Part shown: positions 23,486-33,169 of the stretch, one piece after another
Position numbering within the stretch: the first letter of the stretch is position 1
Layout of the letters: each line of letters opens with the position of its first letter
Assembly: GCA_026418695.1 (NCBI GenBank)
Contig: JAOAAU010000007.1
Span: 1 to 64,000, forward strand
DNA length: 64,000 nucleotides
Source: Clostridia bacterium
Lineage (GTDB): Bacteria > Bacillota > Clostridia > Acetivibrionales > JAFADI01
Reading direction: 5' to 3'
Translations under genes and position numbers: made by a program
The notes under the pieces: model-generated
Database searches by the model: none
Seen by the model: the letters and a program-made list of their open reading frames with translations, nothing else
Told to the model about the DNA's origin: nothing

Positions 23486-25267
23486 CTATGCTTGAAGTTT
23501 CTTTAGCTTATAAAACTCACCCTGCTGTGAGATCAAATCCTCATACGTACCGCTTTCAATACACTTTCCATCTTTTACAACAACAATTCGGTCCGCCTCC
23601 CGGATGGTAGACAGCCTGTGTGCAACGATGAAAGTAGTTCTTCCTTTAATCAGCTGCCGCATGGCCTTTTGCACGTGGAACTCCGAAATATTGTCCAGCG
23701 CTGAAGTCGCTTCATCCAGGACGATGATCCTGGGATCGCGAATCAGAGCTCTGGCAATGGCGATTCTCTGTCTCTGACCTCCGGAGAGTTTACCGCCATG
23801 TTCTCCAACGACGGTATCAATACCATCGGGAAATTTATCAATGACTTCCTTCAGGTTTGCATGTTTGATAATTTCCCATAGTTTTTTTTCACTGACCTCG
23901 GGAAGCCCATAGGTGATATTATCTCGGATGGAGCCTGAAAACAGGATGTTGTTCTGGGGGACCACCGCCAGAAACTTTCTATAAGAGCACAAATCTACTT
24001 CCGCCATATCGATCCCGTCAATAAGAATCCTTCCTTCTCCGGGTTTGTTAAACCCGATAATCAAATTCAAAATCGTTGTCTTCCCTGCTCCGGATTCCCC
24101 CACAAAAGCAACGCATTCACCCGGTCGGACCTCCAGGTTGAAGTCTTTTAAAATGGGTTCATCCGAGGCCTTATAATTAAATCGTACATTTTCAAAGGTA
24201 AAACTGCCTTCTACATTCTTTAGCCTTACCTTACCGGAGTTGTCCTCGATTTCTCTTGTCATTAGTATTTCCGAGATGGAGTCTATGGACTCGAAGCCTT
24301 TGGCAATGTTAGGGTAAATATTGATAATGTTGCTGACCTGATTCAGAATCGTATTGAAATAACCTTGATACATGACGACATCTCCAATGGGCATTTTCCC
24401 CTGATATGCCAGATAAGCCGTAAAAATCAAACACAGCACCTGGAAAAGCTGGAATGTAACCCAACTGGACGAACCGAAGATGGCGGTTACGATATCCAAT
24501 TGGTACCCTCTTTCCTTTACTTTCTCCAACTGTGTATCCATTCTTTCGATCTCGATCTTTTCCAACCCATGAGCCCTCGTAACGGGAATCATCTCCACCA
24601 TTTCCGAAACTTTGGCTGACATTTCTTCAATCTCTCTGCGGAAATCATTATTTGATTTATGAATTCCTTTTCTGAAATACTTGATCAGAATCAGGGAGAA
24701 GGGAATAGTAACCAGGAAGAACAGTGTAACCGTCAAGCTCTTGCTGAGAGTAATTCCTATGGCGATCAGCACATTGATGGCGGTAGGCAGTAAGGAAACC
24801 ATTACCTGTCTGGATAGAAACTCTACGCCTTCTACATCCCGTAAGATTTTTGACTGAAGCTTTCCTGATTTTAATTCCTTGTGATAGGAAATGGAAAGCT
24901 GCTGTAGCTTCCTCACCAGAGAACTTCTGAGCCCCGCTTCAACATACCGGATGGCTTTGCTCAAGTAGCCCGTATAAAGCGTATGAATAGGGATATTCTG
25001 TGCAAGAGAAACCAGGACGATAAAAAGATACAGCCAAAGCTCGTTCAAGCTGTGTTTGGCTGGTTCGGTTGCCACATTGATGATGCTGGCAGTTACCAAA
25101 GGTATGATCCATACCGGAGAGCTCTTGATCAAATAGTAGAAAGTAGAAATCAGAATATTGGTCCAATTCCCCTTATACAAATGGAAAAGAGTGATCCATG
25201 GGCTCTTTTTGCCAAAGGAATCGCTCTCAAACAACATTTCAAAGTTGATCTGCTTTTTATGCTTCAT
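23486..25267 (-). CDS. ABC transporter, fused permease and ATPase (type IV exporter half-transporter)
   Basis: The protein has 593 aa. Residues about 25-320 carry six TM helices of an ABC_membrane domain. The nucleotide-binding domain has Walker A GESGAGKTT, a Q-loop VVPQNN, signature LSGGQRQRIAIARAL, Walker B RIIVLDEATSALD and the H-loop IVAHRLS. It should work as a homodimer. It follows an AraC-type regulator by 49 nt on the same strand, which suggests an inducible exporter. The substrate (lipid, peptide or drug) is not predictable. Confidence 0.93.
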   Translation of the reverse strand: MKHKKQINFEMLFESDSFGKKSPWITLFHLYKGNWTNILISTFYYLIKSSPVWIIPLVTASIINVATEPAKHSLNELWLYLFIVLVSLAQNIPIHTLYTGYLSKAIRYVEAGLRSSLVRKLQQLSISYHKELKSGKLQSKILRDVEGVEFLSRQVMVSLLPTAINVLIAIGITLSKSLTVTLFFLVTIPFSLILIKYFRKGIHKSNNDFRREIEEMSAKVSEMVEMIPVTRAHGLEKIEIERMDTQLEKVKERGYQLDIVTAIFGSSSWVTFQLFQVLCLIFTAYLAYQGKMPIGDVVMYQGYFNTILNQVSNIINIYPNIAKGFESIDSISEILMTREIEDNSGKVRLKNVEGSFTFENVRFNYKASDEPILKDFNLEVRPGECVAFVGESGAGKTTILNLIIGFNKPGEGRILIDGIDMAEVDLCSYRKFLAVVPQNNILFSGSIRDNITYGLPEVSEKKLWEIIKHANLKEVIDKFPDGIDTVVGEHGGKLSGGQRQRIAIARALIRDPRIIVLDEATSALDNISEFHVQKAMRQLIKGRTTFIVAHRLSTIREADRIVVVKDGKCIESGTYEDLISQQGEFYKLKKLQA

Positions 25268-25315
25268 CTTCCCTTTACCCCAAAAGCGCCGGGCTGAACC
25301 CTTCGCAACAAGGTT

Positions 25316-26245
25316 TCAAGCCTTTGGCATGATTTGATCCTCTCTAAACTGCTTTGGTGAGGACCTTTGTCTTTTTTTGAACATTTTACTGAAATGATAC
25401 TGGTCATAATATCCAAGGCGGATAGAAATCTCCTTGATGCTTAAGTCCGTCGTTTTAAGCAGGTGCATCGCTTTGTCTATTTTGAAATCTTCAATATATC
25501 TCATGATGGTTTTACCTGTTGCTGCTTTGAAGATGGTATTCAAATAATTGTTGCTGATACATACCAGCCGCGAGATATCTTCTACCCGGATTTGTTTCTG
25601 ATAGTTCCACTCAATGTAGTTTTGAACATCCGATACCACCGAATCCTTCCATGTCACTCCGGTCAGACCCAGGTTGCGCGAATTCTCTACATTTCTCAGG
25701 CAGGTCATCAGCACCTGCAATATATAAGTCTTGACGATTTCAATGTTATACGGCAGTTTATTCTTCGCTTCGATACTCATATTCAGGATAATTGAGTTGA
25801 GCATCGCATTGTGCTCTGTATCAAAGGTAAACCCATCTGCAATAAAGAATCCCTGCGAATTTTTTCCGGACACGTGAAGCGCTGTCCTTCCAGTATGGGC
25901 GACGATCCATATTCCGGTATAGGTACAGCCCTTGATCGGAAGCTCAATATGCGAGACGCCGGGCAAAATCACACCGACATCCCCCTTTCCGATTTCAAAA
26001 ACATGGTCCTCCAACTGCAGAGCACAGCATCCTTCGACACAAACAAACATTTCTACAAAATCGTGACTGCTGATTTCTACGACTTTATCATAATTTGAGT
26101 CATTCCTGCCGGCCTGCTCTGATTTTAATTTTCCAGGGTTTTCATTTCCACCGGTGACCACCCAGTTTCCGCTGTAGTTCATCTCGATGGTTTTAATGGA
26201 CTGCTTAAGGGCCTCAATCAGTGAAACACTACCAGTCTCTGACAT
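25316..26245 (-). CDS. AraC-family regulator with N-terminal cupin
   Basis: A 309-aa protein from ATG 26243-26245, preceded by TTGGAGAATATGCC; an upstream ATG would add 25 residues without RBS support. Residues about 55-140 form a cupin-like sensing domain (FEIGKGDVGVILPGVSHIELP). The C-terminal 100 residues have the two AraC HTHs (VEDISRLVCISNNYLNTIFKAATG; LSIKEISIRLGYYDQYHFSKMFKKRQ, SPKQFR). It probably regulates the downstream ABC exporter, possibly also the divergent acetyltransferase/kinase pair. Confidence 0.9.
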   Translation of the reverse strand: MSETGSVSLIEALKQSIKTIEMNYSGNWVVTGGNENPGKLKSEQAGRNDSNYDKVVEISSHDFVEMFVCVEGCCALQLEDHVFEIGKGDVGVILPGVSHIELPIKGCTYTGIWIVAHTGRTALHVSGKNSQGFFIADGFTFDTEHNAMLNSIILNMSIEAKNKLPYNIEIVKTYILQVLMTCLRNVENSRNLGLTGVTWKDSVVSDVQNYIEWNYQKQIRVEDISRLVCISNNYLNTIFKAATGKTIMRYIEDFKIDKAMHLLKTTDLSIKEISIRLGYYDQYHFSKMFKKRQRSSPKQFREDQIMPKA

Positions 26246-26347
26246 GGCATATTCTCCAATTATTCTCCAAGTTTTATCGGCGTAGCGCCTTCCGTTAAAA
26301 GCACCAGGTACTATCCTCACAAACTAATGATACAAAAAAACAACACT

Positions 26348-26382
26348 AATCGCAATACAAGCGGCTTCGGACAGGTGCGATT
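26348..26382. promoter_or_regulatory. Inverted repeat in the divergent araC/AAC(3)-like intergenic region
   Basis: AATCGCA (26348-26354) and TGCGATT (26376-26382) lie between divergent genes, about 100-120 nt from either start. A possible regulator site, supported only by symmetry and position. Confidence 0.3.
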
Positions 26383-26501
26383 ATACATGAACTTGTGAAT
26401 TTTTACATCAATCCATTCACCCGGTACATTTCACTTGAAACCACTAAGCCCTATAATGAATATAACCTTCCATAGAATCATGGAGAATAGGAGAGTCACA
26501 T

Positions 26502-27314
26502 ATGATTGGCTATAATGAAATAAAAAAGGCTGTTCTGGAGAAGCATCTATCCGGCAAAACACTGTGTATCCATTCCTCCTTAAAGTCTTTCGGACCAATA
26601 GATGGCGGTGCTGTCACAATCATCAATGCTTTGATGGACGAAAACTGCACATTGGTTGTCCCCACCTTTTCCTATGATTTCGAAGTTCCTCCGCCGCACG
26701 GAACCGCTCCAGTACAGAATGGGATGGATTATTCCAAAATATCCGCCAATCCGGAAAGCAAATCCAGGATATATAGCATTGCCTGTAATGACATATCAAA
26801 AACCATGGGGGCGGTCCCGGCTGCCGTTTTGTCCATGAAAAACCACAGCAGAGGAATGCATCCCCTGAATTCCTTTGCATCCGTCGGGCCTGGAGCAAAG
26901 GAATTCATTGCATCCCAAAGCTTTGAAAACGTATATGGACCCTTTGAAAAAATGTATGCGCAGGAAGGAGTTCTTGTGCTGATGGGAGTGGAGCTCACCA
27001 GGGCTACTGCCATCCATTTTGCAGAAAAGCTGGCAGGAAGGAATTTATTTATCCGCTGGGCTAGAAATGCTGCAGGAGAAGTCCAGGAGTCAAGGGTCGG
27101 CAGCTGTTCGGAAGGTTTTAACCGGTTGCAACCCTTTGTGTCCGGTATTGAGGACACGGTTGTTGTTGGGAATAGTACATGGAAGATCTATGACTTTAAA
27201 AAGTTTGTAGATGTTGTCACTGAAGCAATAAAAAACAATCCATCCATCACCCACTGCGATGATCCGGATTGTTTACGGTGCAACGATATGCTCAAAGGAG
27301 GACCTATCCTTTAA
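26502..27314 (+). CDS. AAC(3)-family aminoglycoside N-acetyltransferase-like protein
   Basis: The protein has 270 aa; ATG follows TAGGAGAGTCACAT. The Antibiotic_NAT/YokD family pattern is visible: LCIHSSLKSFGPIDGGAVTIINAL, LVVPTFSYDF, SRGMHPLNSFASVGPGAKEF, VLVLMGVELTRATAIHFAE. The catalytic HP and the acetyl-CoA binding region are present. The tail contains HCDDPDCLRCNDM, a His/Cys cluster that could bind metal. It is paired with a sugar kinase gene 27 nt downstream. Many family members do not confer resistance but acetylate other amino sugars or metabolites, and pairing with a PfkB kinase points that way. Confidence 0.85.
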   Translation: MIGYNEIKKAVLEKHLSGKTLCIHSSLKSFGPIDGGAVTIINALMDENCTLVVPTFSYDFEVPPPHGTAPVQNGMDYSKISANPESKSRIYSIACNDISKTMGAVPAAVLSMKNHSRGMHPLNSFASVGPGAKEFIASQSFENVYGPFEKMYAQEGVLVLMGVELTRATAIHFAEKLAGRNLFIRWARNAAGEVQESRVGSCSEGFNRLQPFVSGIEDTVVVGNSTWKIYDFKKFVDVVTEAIKNNPSITHCDDPDCLRCNDMLKGGPIL

Positions 27315-27347
27315 TTTAATTCAACATAAACCAAGGAGGATATGAAA

Positions 27348-28259
27348 ATGCAATTTGATATTTATTCTTTCGGTATGATTTCATCCAGTACGCTGCATAT
27401 ATTGGCTGACAACTTCCCGGGAGCCGATTGTTATTCTGAAATCAAAGACACTTATAAAATGGTTGGAGGAGAGGCCGCCAATTCATCCATTGTTTTAAGC
27501 AAGCTCGGTTTAAAGGTGAAACTGGATGGCAACTGGTTGGGTAAAAACGATGAGGGTATTTTTACAAAGCAAATTCTGGACCGCTTTAATATCGATACCT
27601 CCAGATTGACCATCAAGGCGGACTATTCAGGAGTGCAGGAGATCGTCTTTGCTGACAGCAAGACAAGGACGATTTTCGGAACCTATGTTCAGCTGCACGA
27701 TAAAGAGGACTGGAACACTCCCAGCTCGGAAGACATTCAGAATTCAAAAATCGTCTGCCTGGACCCGTTTTTCAAGGAGGAATCCCTGAAAACCGCCCAG
27801 CTATGTAAAAGTATGAATAAGCCCTATGTTACGATAGATTGCGAATATACCAGCGAGATTGCAAAGAACGCGGAGGTTCTCATTATCTCCGGCGAATTCA
27901 GGGGCGGAAAATATGCCGGCTGTGATCACCGTGAATTATATTTGAAGTATCGTGAACACTGTAATGGACTTGTGATTTTTACCTTTGGACAGGATCCCAT
28001 TCTATACTCAAGGAAGGGCGAAGCAGTCAACAAATTTGAACCTTATCGCGTTACAGCGGTGGATACCGCCGGCGCCGGCGACTCATTCCGTTCTGGAATC
28101 TTATATGGTCTTTTGAATGGATGGTCCGACAGCAAAACCATCAATTTTGCTTCCGCTCTGGCTGCGATGGTTTGTACCACTTTCCCCGGGGTTCTGAATG
28201 CACCCGGTTTCCAGGACGTTCTTCAATTTATTGAAAGTAACGGCAGGATATTGGAATAA
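27348..28259 (+). CDS. PfkB-family sugar/nucleoside kinase
   Basis: A 303-aa protein from ATG 27348, 8 nt after AAGGAGGA; the ATG at 27342 is too close to the RBS. The N-terminal KMVGGEAANSSIVLSKLG segment gives the substrate-binding GG motif. The C-terminal DTAGAGDSFRSGILYGLL is PfkB signature 2 with the anion hole and catalytic Asp. The substrate is unknown. It follows the AAC(3)-like gene in a two-gene operon and converges on the PHP gene with only 0 nt between the stops. Confidence 0.9.
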   Translation: MQFDIYSFGMISSSTLHILADNFPGADCYSEIKDTYKMVGGEAANSSIVLSKLGLKVKLDGNWLGKNDEGIFTKQILDRFNIDTSRLTIKADYSGVQEIVFADSKTRTIFGTYVQLHDKEDWNTPSSEDIQNSKIVCLDPFFKEESLKTAQLCKSMNKPYVTIDCEYTSEIAKNAEVLIISGEFRGGKYAGCDHRELYLKYREHCNGLVIFTFGQDPILYSRKGEAVNKFEPYRVTAVDTAGAGDSFRSGILYGLLNGWSDSKTINFASALAAMVCTTFPGVLNAPGFQDVLQFIESNGRILE

Positions 28260-29090
28260 TCAGAGATTCTCGCTGATCCAAACCCCATTCGTCAATGTCC
28301 TCTGCTCAGTATAGCCGGATTCTTTAAGCAGTGAAACCGCATATTCAAAACAGCCGTCTATATCCTGAGCAGAGTGGGCATCGGCGCTGATCACGACGGG
28401 TATATCCAGCTTTCTGCATTCCACTAAAATCCACTGACTTGGATAAGCTTCATCGATATACCCTCGAGTGATCCCTCCTGTGTTCACTTCCACAATAGAG
28501 CCATTTGCAGCAATAACAAGCAGAAGTTCATTGACAAGAGCTCTGTACCAGGGATCCTTTTCACTGAAGTAAGTTTCACCTTTGTTATTCTTTTTGATGA
28601 CATCAAGATGGCCGACAATATCCGGCTTGAATTCACGGACCATATTGATCATTTGCTTGTAATACGCCGTGGCAAAGCTTTTCATATCCCCTTTAAAAAG
28701 CTCATTCAGAGTCGCCCGGAATTCCTCGGCGTTGCCATCGATGCTGTAGTATTGCTGCTTTTCCATATTCGTAAACCAATGGACGGAGCCAATGATATAG
28801 TCCAGTTCCAACTGTCTGAAATCATTTCTTCTCTCACTGTCGTAATAATCCAATTCCAGGCCTGCATAAATCTGAATCCTATCCTTGTATTTTTCCTTCA
28901 GCCTGCCGATCTCCTTCAAGTATGCCGTTTCCTGGCCCGCCTTCATCGCCCAGGAGTTTTCAAAGGGCATGGGAACATGACTGGAAAAGCCCAAAGCTCT
29001 GAATCCCTTTTTTAATGCTTCCTCAATATAAAGTTCAGGGTCATGCTTCCCATCACAAAAGGTGCAGTGGGTATGGAAATTTGCTTTCAC
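28260..29090 (-). CDS. PHP-domain histidinol-phosphatase-like phosphoesterase
   Basis: The protein has 276 aa and starts at GTG with AGGAGG at the right distance. The four PHP motifs are seen: FHTHCTFCDGK, then GLEL, YIIGSVH and GHLDVI, with late metal ligands in VISADAHSAQDI. HisK-type histidinol-phosphatases share this length and pattern. No other histidine genes are nearby, so the role could be another phosphate ester. Confidence 0.88.
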   Translation of the reverse strand: MKANFHTHCTFCDGKHDPELYIEEALKKGFRALGFSSHVPMPFENSWAMKAGQETAYLKEIGRLKEKYKDRIQIYAGLELDYYDSERRNDFRQLELDYIIGSVHWFTNMEKQQYYSIDGNAEEFRATLNELFKGDMKSFATAYYKQMINMVREFKPDIVGHLDVIKKNNKGETYFSEKDPWYRALVNELLLVIAANGSIVEVNTGGITRGYIDEAYPSQWILVECRKLDIPVVISADAHSAQDIDGCFEYAVSLLKESGYTEQRTLTNGVWISENL

Positions 29091-29150
29091 AAAAGTACCT
29101 CCTAAAGCGCAGAGATCTTCACTTGATCACTATTAACCATCCGTAAAACA

Positions 29151-29927
29151 CTACTCTGCCGCAGCTCCGATAAAAATTGAAGACACTTCACCATTTTCAA
29201 AGCCAAAAATAATGCCGCCATAAACCGTTCCGGCAATATAACTTTCGGTATCGTGTCCTGAATTCTCAGGATTCAGTTCTTCCTTATAGACCTTCAAAAC
29301 CTCTTCCTTTGAGCTTCCGATTCCAATGTTCCGTTTTGTTTTAAAATCACAAGGTTTCTTGATATTGATGGTCCGGATGCTCCAAACATTCTCATCCTTA
29401 ATCATGTCCAGTTCGATGCCTTTGGCTTTGTAGTAAAACGATTGATGCTCCATACCATCCGATCCCCAAACCATTGCTTTGGATTTCTCCTCCGGCTGTC
29501 CCAATTTCTGAACCAGCTCTTTTTCCGTAAGACCATATTTCAAGCTGCCGAGAGATTCATTTTTCACGAGATCAAATCCGATTTCTCCATAGTCTTTCTC
29601 CTGGCCGTCGTTTACACCGGCATTACCCTCAGCAGTACCTTCGCCAGCTTCCTCCTCTTGATTTTCATCCTTGGTCTCCGCTGCTTGCTGCTTATTATCC
29701 TGAGATTTGTTTTTTTCATTTTCCTTGTTTTCACTCTTATCTGTGCCTTCATTCACTGTTTTGGGAGACTCTTTGACTTCTTCCTTCGGAGTGGATTCTG
29801 CCTGGGCAACAGCTGCCTCTTTCCCTTTGCTGCTCTCTTCCGGTTTGGCGCTTCTTTTGCCGGCACATCCGTAAAGCGTCCAAAGGAGTACCGCCCCTAA
29901 AACAATTAAACCGACTTTTCTTATCAT
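29151..29927 (-). CDS. Lipoprotein with charged linker and two-lobed C-terminal domain
   Basis: A 258-aa protein from ATG 29925-29927, placed after AAGGGGAACGGG; a start 12 codons upstream has no RBS. Lipobox LYGC at about residue 21. Residues 25-120 are a Glu/Lys/Ser-rich, probably disordered tether. The C-terminal 135 residues contain two similar elements, LKYGLTEKELVQKLGQPE and IGIGSSKEEVLKVYKEEL, a repeated pattern of small surface lipoproteins (SmpA/DUF-like). The function is unknown. It follows the AraC-type gene by 56 nt. Confidence 0.75.
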   Translation of the reverse strand: MIRKVGLIVLGAVLLWTLYGCAGKRSAKPEESSKGKEAAVAQAESTPKEEVKESPKTVNEGTDKSENKENEKNKSQDNKQQAAETKDENQEEEAGEGTAEGNAGVNDGQEKDYGEIGFDLVKNESLGSLKYGLTEKELVQKLGQPEEKSKAMVWGSDGMEHQSFYYKAKGIELDMIKDENVWSIRTINIKKPCDFKTKRNIGIGSSKEEVLKVYKEELNPENSGHDTESYIAGTVYGGIIFGFENGEVSSIFIGAAAE

Positions 29928-29983
29928 ATTCCCGTTCCCCTTGATCGTTATTATGAATATCATATGCTATTTCCCCGTAGACA

Positions 29984-30853
29984 TTAGCTTGACATCACTT
30001 CTTTGCAGAATTTTTTCGGAGAAACTCCGTATTCCTTCTTGAAGGATCTGATGAAATTGGAATAATCACCGAATCCGCACCTCAGACTTACTTCCGTGAC
30101 TTTAATATTGTCTTTCAAAAGCATTCTCGCCATGATGAGCCGCTTTTGCTGGATATAATGGTGGATGGTATACCCCGTATTCTTTTTAAATTCCCGGAGA
30201 AGATGATACTTGCTGATGAAGAATTTTGCCGATAAGTCCTCAAGTGACAGCTCCTCCTGCAGGTTTGCATTGATATACCTGATCACATTGCTGATCTTCT
30301 CATTGTATTCGATATCCGATTCAATTTCCTCATCTCTCGTATCCAGGTAAGCCCTATTCAAGTATACAATCAATTCACTGAGATATACGTTCTTTAATAT
30401 ATCACTGCCGAAGCCGGAACTGTTATATGCCTTTTCCAGCTTGGAAACGATGCTCCTCAAATGCGCCAAAGTCTCCGCTCCAGGCCGGAGCAGGTTGTAC
30501 TTTTTCCTTGAAGAAGACTCAAAGCACATGAAAAGGTCTGTGCTATCGGTACTGAGTCTTGTGATATAGGCCGGATCAATCCATATGTTGACTCTTTCAT
30601 AAACCGCTCCGCGGCCGATGGTTACCTTGTGAAGCTCCTTGTTGTTGACCAGGATGATGTCCCCGGGTTTCAACCTGTAGGACTTTCCCTCGACAATATA
30701 GGTCACATAGCCGGAAATAAAAAAATAAACCTCATAAAAATCATGATTATGATAATCCACCTCAAAAAGCTGATCGTCCTTGTAATGGTAGAATTCAAAA
30801 TCATGATTGAGCATGTACTGCCTTGTTGTGAATTTTTGTACCAGAGGAATCAA
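29984..30853 (-). CDS. AraC-family regulator with cupin sensing domain
   Basis: The protein has 289 aa. The N-terminal AraC_binding cupin (about 20-95: HNHDFYEVYFFISGYVTYIVEG, LKPGDIILVNNKELHKV) matches sugar-responsive regulators. The C-terminus has both HTHs (LSLEDLSAKFFISKYHLLREFKKNTG; VTEVSLRCGFGDYSNFIRSFKKEYG, SPKKF). It may activate distant uronate genes such as uxaC, whose promoter carries an AraC-type tandem site, but nothing here ties it to them directly. Confidence 0.9.
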   Translation of the reverse strand: MIPLVQKFTTRQYMLNHDFEFYHYKDDQLFEVDYHNHDFYEVYFFISGYVTYIVEGKSYRLKPGDIILVNNKELHKVTIGRGAVYERVNIWIDPAYITRLSTDSTDLFMCFESSSRKKYNLLRPGAETLAHLRSIVSKLEKAYNSSGFGSDILKNVYLSELIVYLNRAYLDTRDEEIESDIEYNEKISNVIRYINANLQEELSLEDLSAKFFISKYHLLREFKKNTGYTIHHYIQQKRLIMARMLLKDNIKVTEVSLRCGFGDYSNFIRSFKKEYGVSPKKFCKEVMSS

Positions 30854-31021
30854 CTACTTTCTTCTTAGGATGGGTTGACCTTACATGTATACCTTTGGCT
30901 GCAATCAACAAAAAAGCCGGAACTTCTGTTCCTGACACTATCATATAGCAACTTATGCAACAAAACAAGTTACAAGCGTATTAAATATGGTAAATTGAAC
31001 ACAATTTTCTATCTACAAATA

Positions 31022-31048
31022 AAAGAGAGGGATTTACCACCTCTCTTT
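31022..31048 (-). terminator. Terminator of the rnf operon
   Basis: AAAGAGAGG and CCTCTCTTT form a 9-bp stem. On the minus strand it ends in a TTTTA stretch. It lies 35 nt after the rnfB stop. Confidence 0.65.
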
Positions 31049-31082
31049 CTGCGTTTATTGTTTAATCCATTATTTAAATCCC

Positions 31083-31892
31083 TTAATCAATGCTTTGCTG
31101 CTCGCAAAAGTACCGGTTAATGCTTCCTGTCGGACAAACCTTGATACACTCTCCGCAGTTGATGCATGTCTGAGGATCGATTTCTGCCAGTGCCCCCTTC
31201 ATTTTAATTGCATTTACCGGGCATACCTTCGAGCACTTTGCACATCCGATGCATCCAGCAGTACAGTTTTTTCTGACGATGTTTCCCTTATCCGGGCTCA
31301 TGCACCGCACTGCATATTCATTGGAAGCAGGAACCATCGTGATAATCTTTTTGGGACAGGACTGAATGCATTTCCCGCAGGATGTACACTTGGACTGTAT
31401 TACTTTGGCCACACCGTGCTCAACTACAATCGCACCGAATGCGCAGGCTCGAACACAGTTTCCCATACCAACACAGCCATAAGAACAAGCGGAGGGACCT
31501 CCAAATAGATTTGCTGCCGCTGTACAATCTTCAATCCCCGAATATTGAAATTTACTCGAACAATTACTGAAGGTGCCGTTACACATCACTCTGGCAACTT
31601 TACTCTCCAAACTCGCTGCTTCCACACCCATGATAGAGGCAATCTGAGCAGCAACTTGAGCACCTCCTACCGGACAGCCATTAGCCGCACAGGTTCCGCC
31701 GACTACCCCCTCTGCAAACCCGTCACAGCCGGTCTGCCCGCACGCCCCGCAGTTTGCCCCCGGAAGAACTTCTCTCACGCGCATAACCTTTTCATCTACT
31801 TTGACTTCAAATACCTTGGATGCATATGCAAGACCCAAGCCAAATACAATTCCCAATCCTCCAATAATATAGGCCGGCATCAGCAGTTCCAT
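31083..31892 (-). CDS. rnfB: Rnf complex subunit B, multi-cluster ferredoxin
   Basis: The protein has 269 aa. An N-terminal membrane helix is followed by the Fe-S domain CGACGQTGCDGFAEG. The C-terminal half has several ferredoxin-type motifs: CVGMGNCVRAC, CTSCGKCIQSCP, CTAGCIGCAKCSKVCP and CINCGECIKVCP. This is the extended RnfB of Clostridia, thought to accept electrons from ferredoxin. Last gene of rnfCDGEAB, 12 nt after rnfA. Confidence 0.97.
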   Translation of the reverse strand: MELLMPAYIIGGLGIVFGLGLAYASKVFEVKVDEKVMRVREVLPGANCGACGQTGCDGFAEGVVGGTCAANGCPVGGAQVAAQIASIMGVEAASLESKVARVMCNGTFSNCSSKFQYSGIEDCTAAANLFGGPSACSYGCVGMGNCVRACAFGAIVVEHGVAKVIQSKCTSCGKCIQSCPKKIITMVPASNEYAVRCMSPDKGNIVRKNCTAGCIGCAKCSKVCPVNAIKMKGALAEIDPQTCINCGECIKVCPTGSINRYFCEQQSID

Positions 31893-31904
31893 GGAATCCC
31901 CCCC

Positions 31905-32486
31905 TTATTTTGAAAACAAGCCTTGAAAGCCAAAAAACGATACCGACACCAGCGCCGCAGCAATCAGTGTAATCGGAAGCCCTTTGAGAGATTCCGGAAT
32001 ATCACTGTATTCAATCCTCTCCCGGACACCGGCAAAAAGCACCAGGGCCAGAGTAAATCCCAATCCTGCTCCAAAGCTGTACAGAACAGATTTAGCAAAG
32101 CTATATTCTCTCTGAATATTGATCAGTGCAACCCCTAAGACCGCACAGTTGGTGGTGATCAAGGGAAGATATATTCCCAGGGCTCTGTACAGCGGAGGGA
32201 TGAACTTCTTAAGAACAATCTCAACAAACTGTACCAAAGCTGCAATGACAAGAATAAATGCGATGGTCTGGAGATAACCCAAACCGAAAGTAACAAGTAA
32301 GTACTTATTCAGAATCCAGGTCACTGCTGAGGCAATCGTCATAACAAATATAACGGCGCCGCTCATTCCCAAAGCAGTTTCCAGCTTCTTTGAAACGCCC
32401 AGAAATGGGCATATCCCAAGAAATTTTGCCACAACAAAATTTTCAACCAAAATGGCTCCGATCACCAAAACAATAAACTCCCTCAT
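31905..32486 (-). CDS. rnfA: Rnf complex subunit A
   Basis: The protein has 193 aa with six TM helices, paralogous to RnfE. The characteristic VENFVVAKFLGICPFLGVSK and a TTNCAVLGVAL segment carry the cysteines that hold a membrane Fe-S cluster at the RnfA/RnfE interface. It overlaps the rnfE stop by 4 bp. Confidence 0.97.
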   Translation of the reverse strand: MREFIVLVIGAILVENFVVAKFLGICPFLGVSKKLETALGMSGAVIFVMTIASAVTWILNKYLLVTFGLGYLQTIAFILVIAALVQFVEIVLKKFIPPLYRALGIYLPLITTNCAVLGVALINIQREYSFAKSVLYSFGAGLGFTLALVLFAGVRERIEYSDIPESLKGLPITLIAAALVSVSFFGFQGLFSK

Positions 32487-33169
32487 CCCTTAGCCACCTC
32501 CCCATGGCGACCACAGGAACCACACTTCATATCACAGGCATTACACCCTGTTTTTGTCACCTTGACAGCCGTAAACTTGTTCAGCAATCCGATAATTATA
32601 CCAAAAGCCAGAAATCCTCCCGGCGGAAGAATCATGATGATGGCGGGATCAAAGAGGTTCGCCGTAATGGTGATACCAAACAGTGTTCCATTTCCAAGCA
32701 GTTCCCTCACAGACCCTATTGCGAGCAGCGCCATGGTAAATCCCAGCCCCATTCCGATTCCATCCAGGATCGATAAGGGTACCGTATTTTTATTGGCAAA
32801 CATTTCTGCACGGGCAAGAATGATACAGTTTACTACAATCAGTGGAATAAAAATTCCCAAAGCTTTGTCCAGTGCAGGCAAGTAGGCTTTTAACAAAAGC
32901 TGTACTATCGTTACAAAGCCGGCGATGATGGTTACATAGGCCGGAATTCTTACTTTATCGGGAATTACTTTCCTCGTCATGGATATTACTGCATTGGAGC
33001 CCACCAACACAGCTGTCGTAGCTAGTCCCATACCAATACCGTTGATTGCAGAGGTGGTCACGGCCAGCGTCGGACAAGTACCTAAAACCAGCCTTAAGGT
33101 CGGATTCTCTTTTACAAGTCCGTTGCTCAGTATTTTAAAGGCCATTTTCTTATCTGATTTGGTGCTCAT
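32483..33169 (-). CDS. rnfE: Rnf complex subunit E
   Basis: The protein has 228 aa with six TM helices. The family segments ENPTLRLVLGTCPTLAVTTS and VNCIILARAEMFA provide the intramembrane cluster cysteines. The C-terminal tail has CNACDMKCGSCG, a cysteine-rich extension found in some RnfE proteins. It overlaps neighbours by 4 bp on both sides. Confidence 0.97.
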   Translation of the reverse strand: MSTKSDKKMAFKILSNGLVKENPTLRLVLGTCPTLAVTTSAINGIGMGLATTAVLVGSNAVISMTRKVIPDKVRIPAYVTIIAGFVTIVQLLLKAYLPALDKALGIFIPLIVVNCIILARAEMFANKNTVPLSILDGIGMGLGFTMALLAIGSVRELLGNGTLFGITITANLFDPAIIMILPPGGFLAFGIIIGLLNKFTAVKVTKTGCNACDMKCGSCGRHGEVAKG

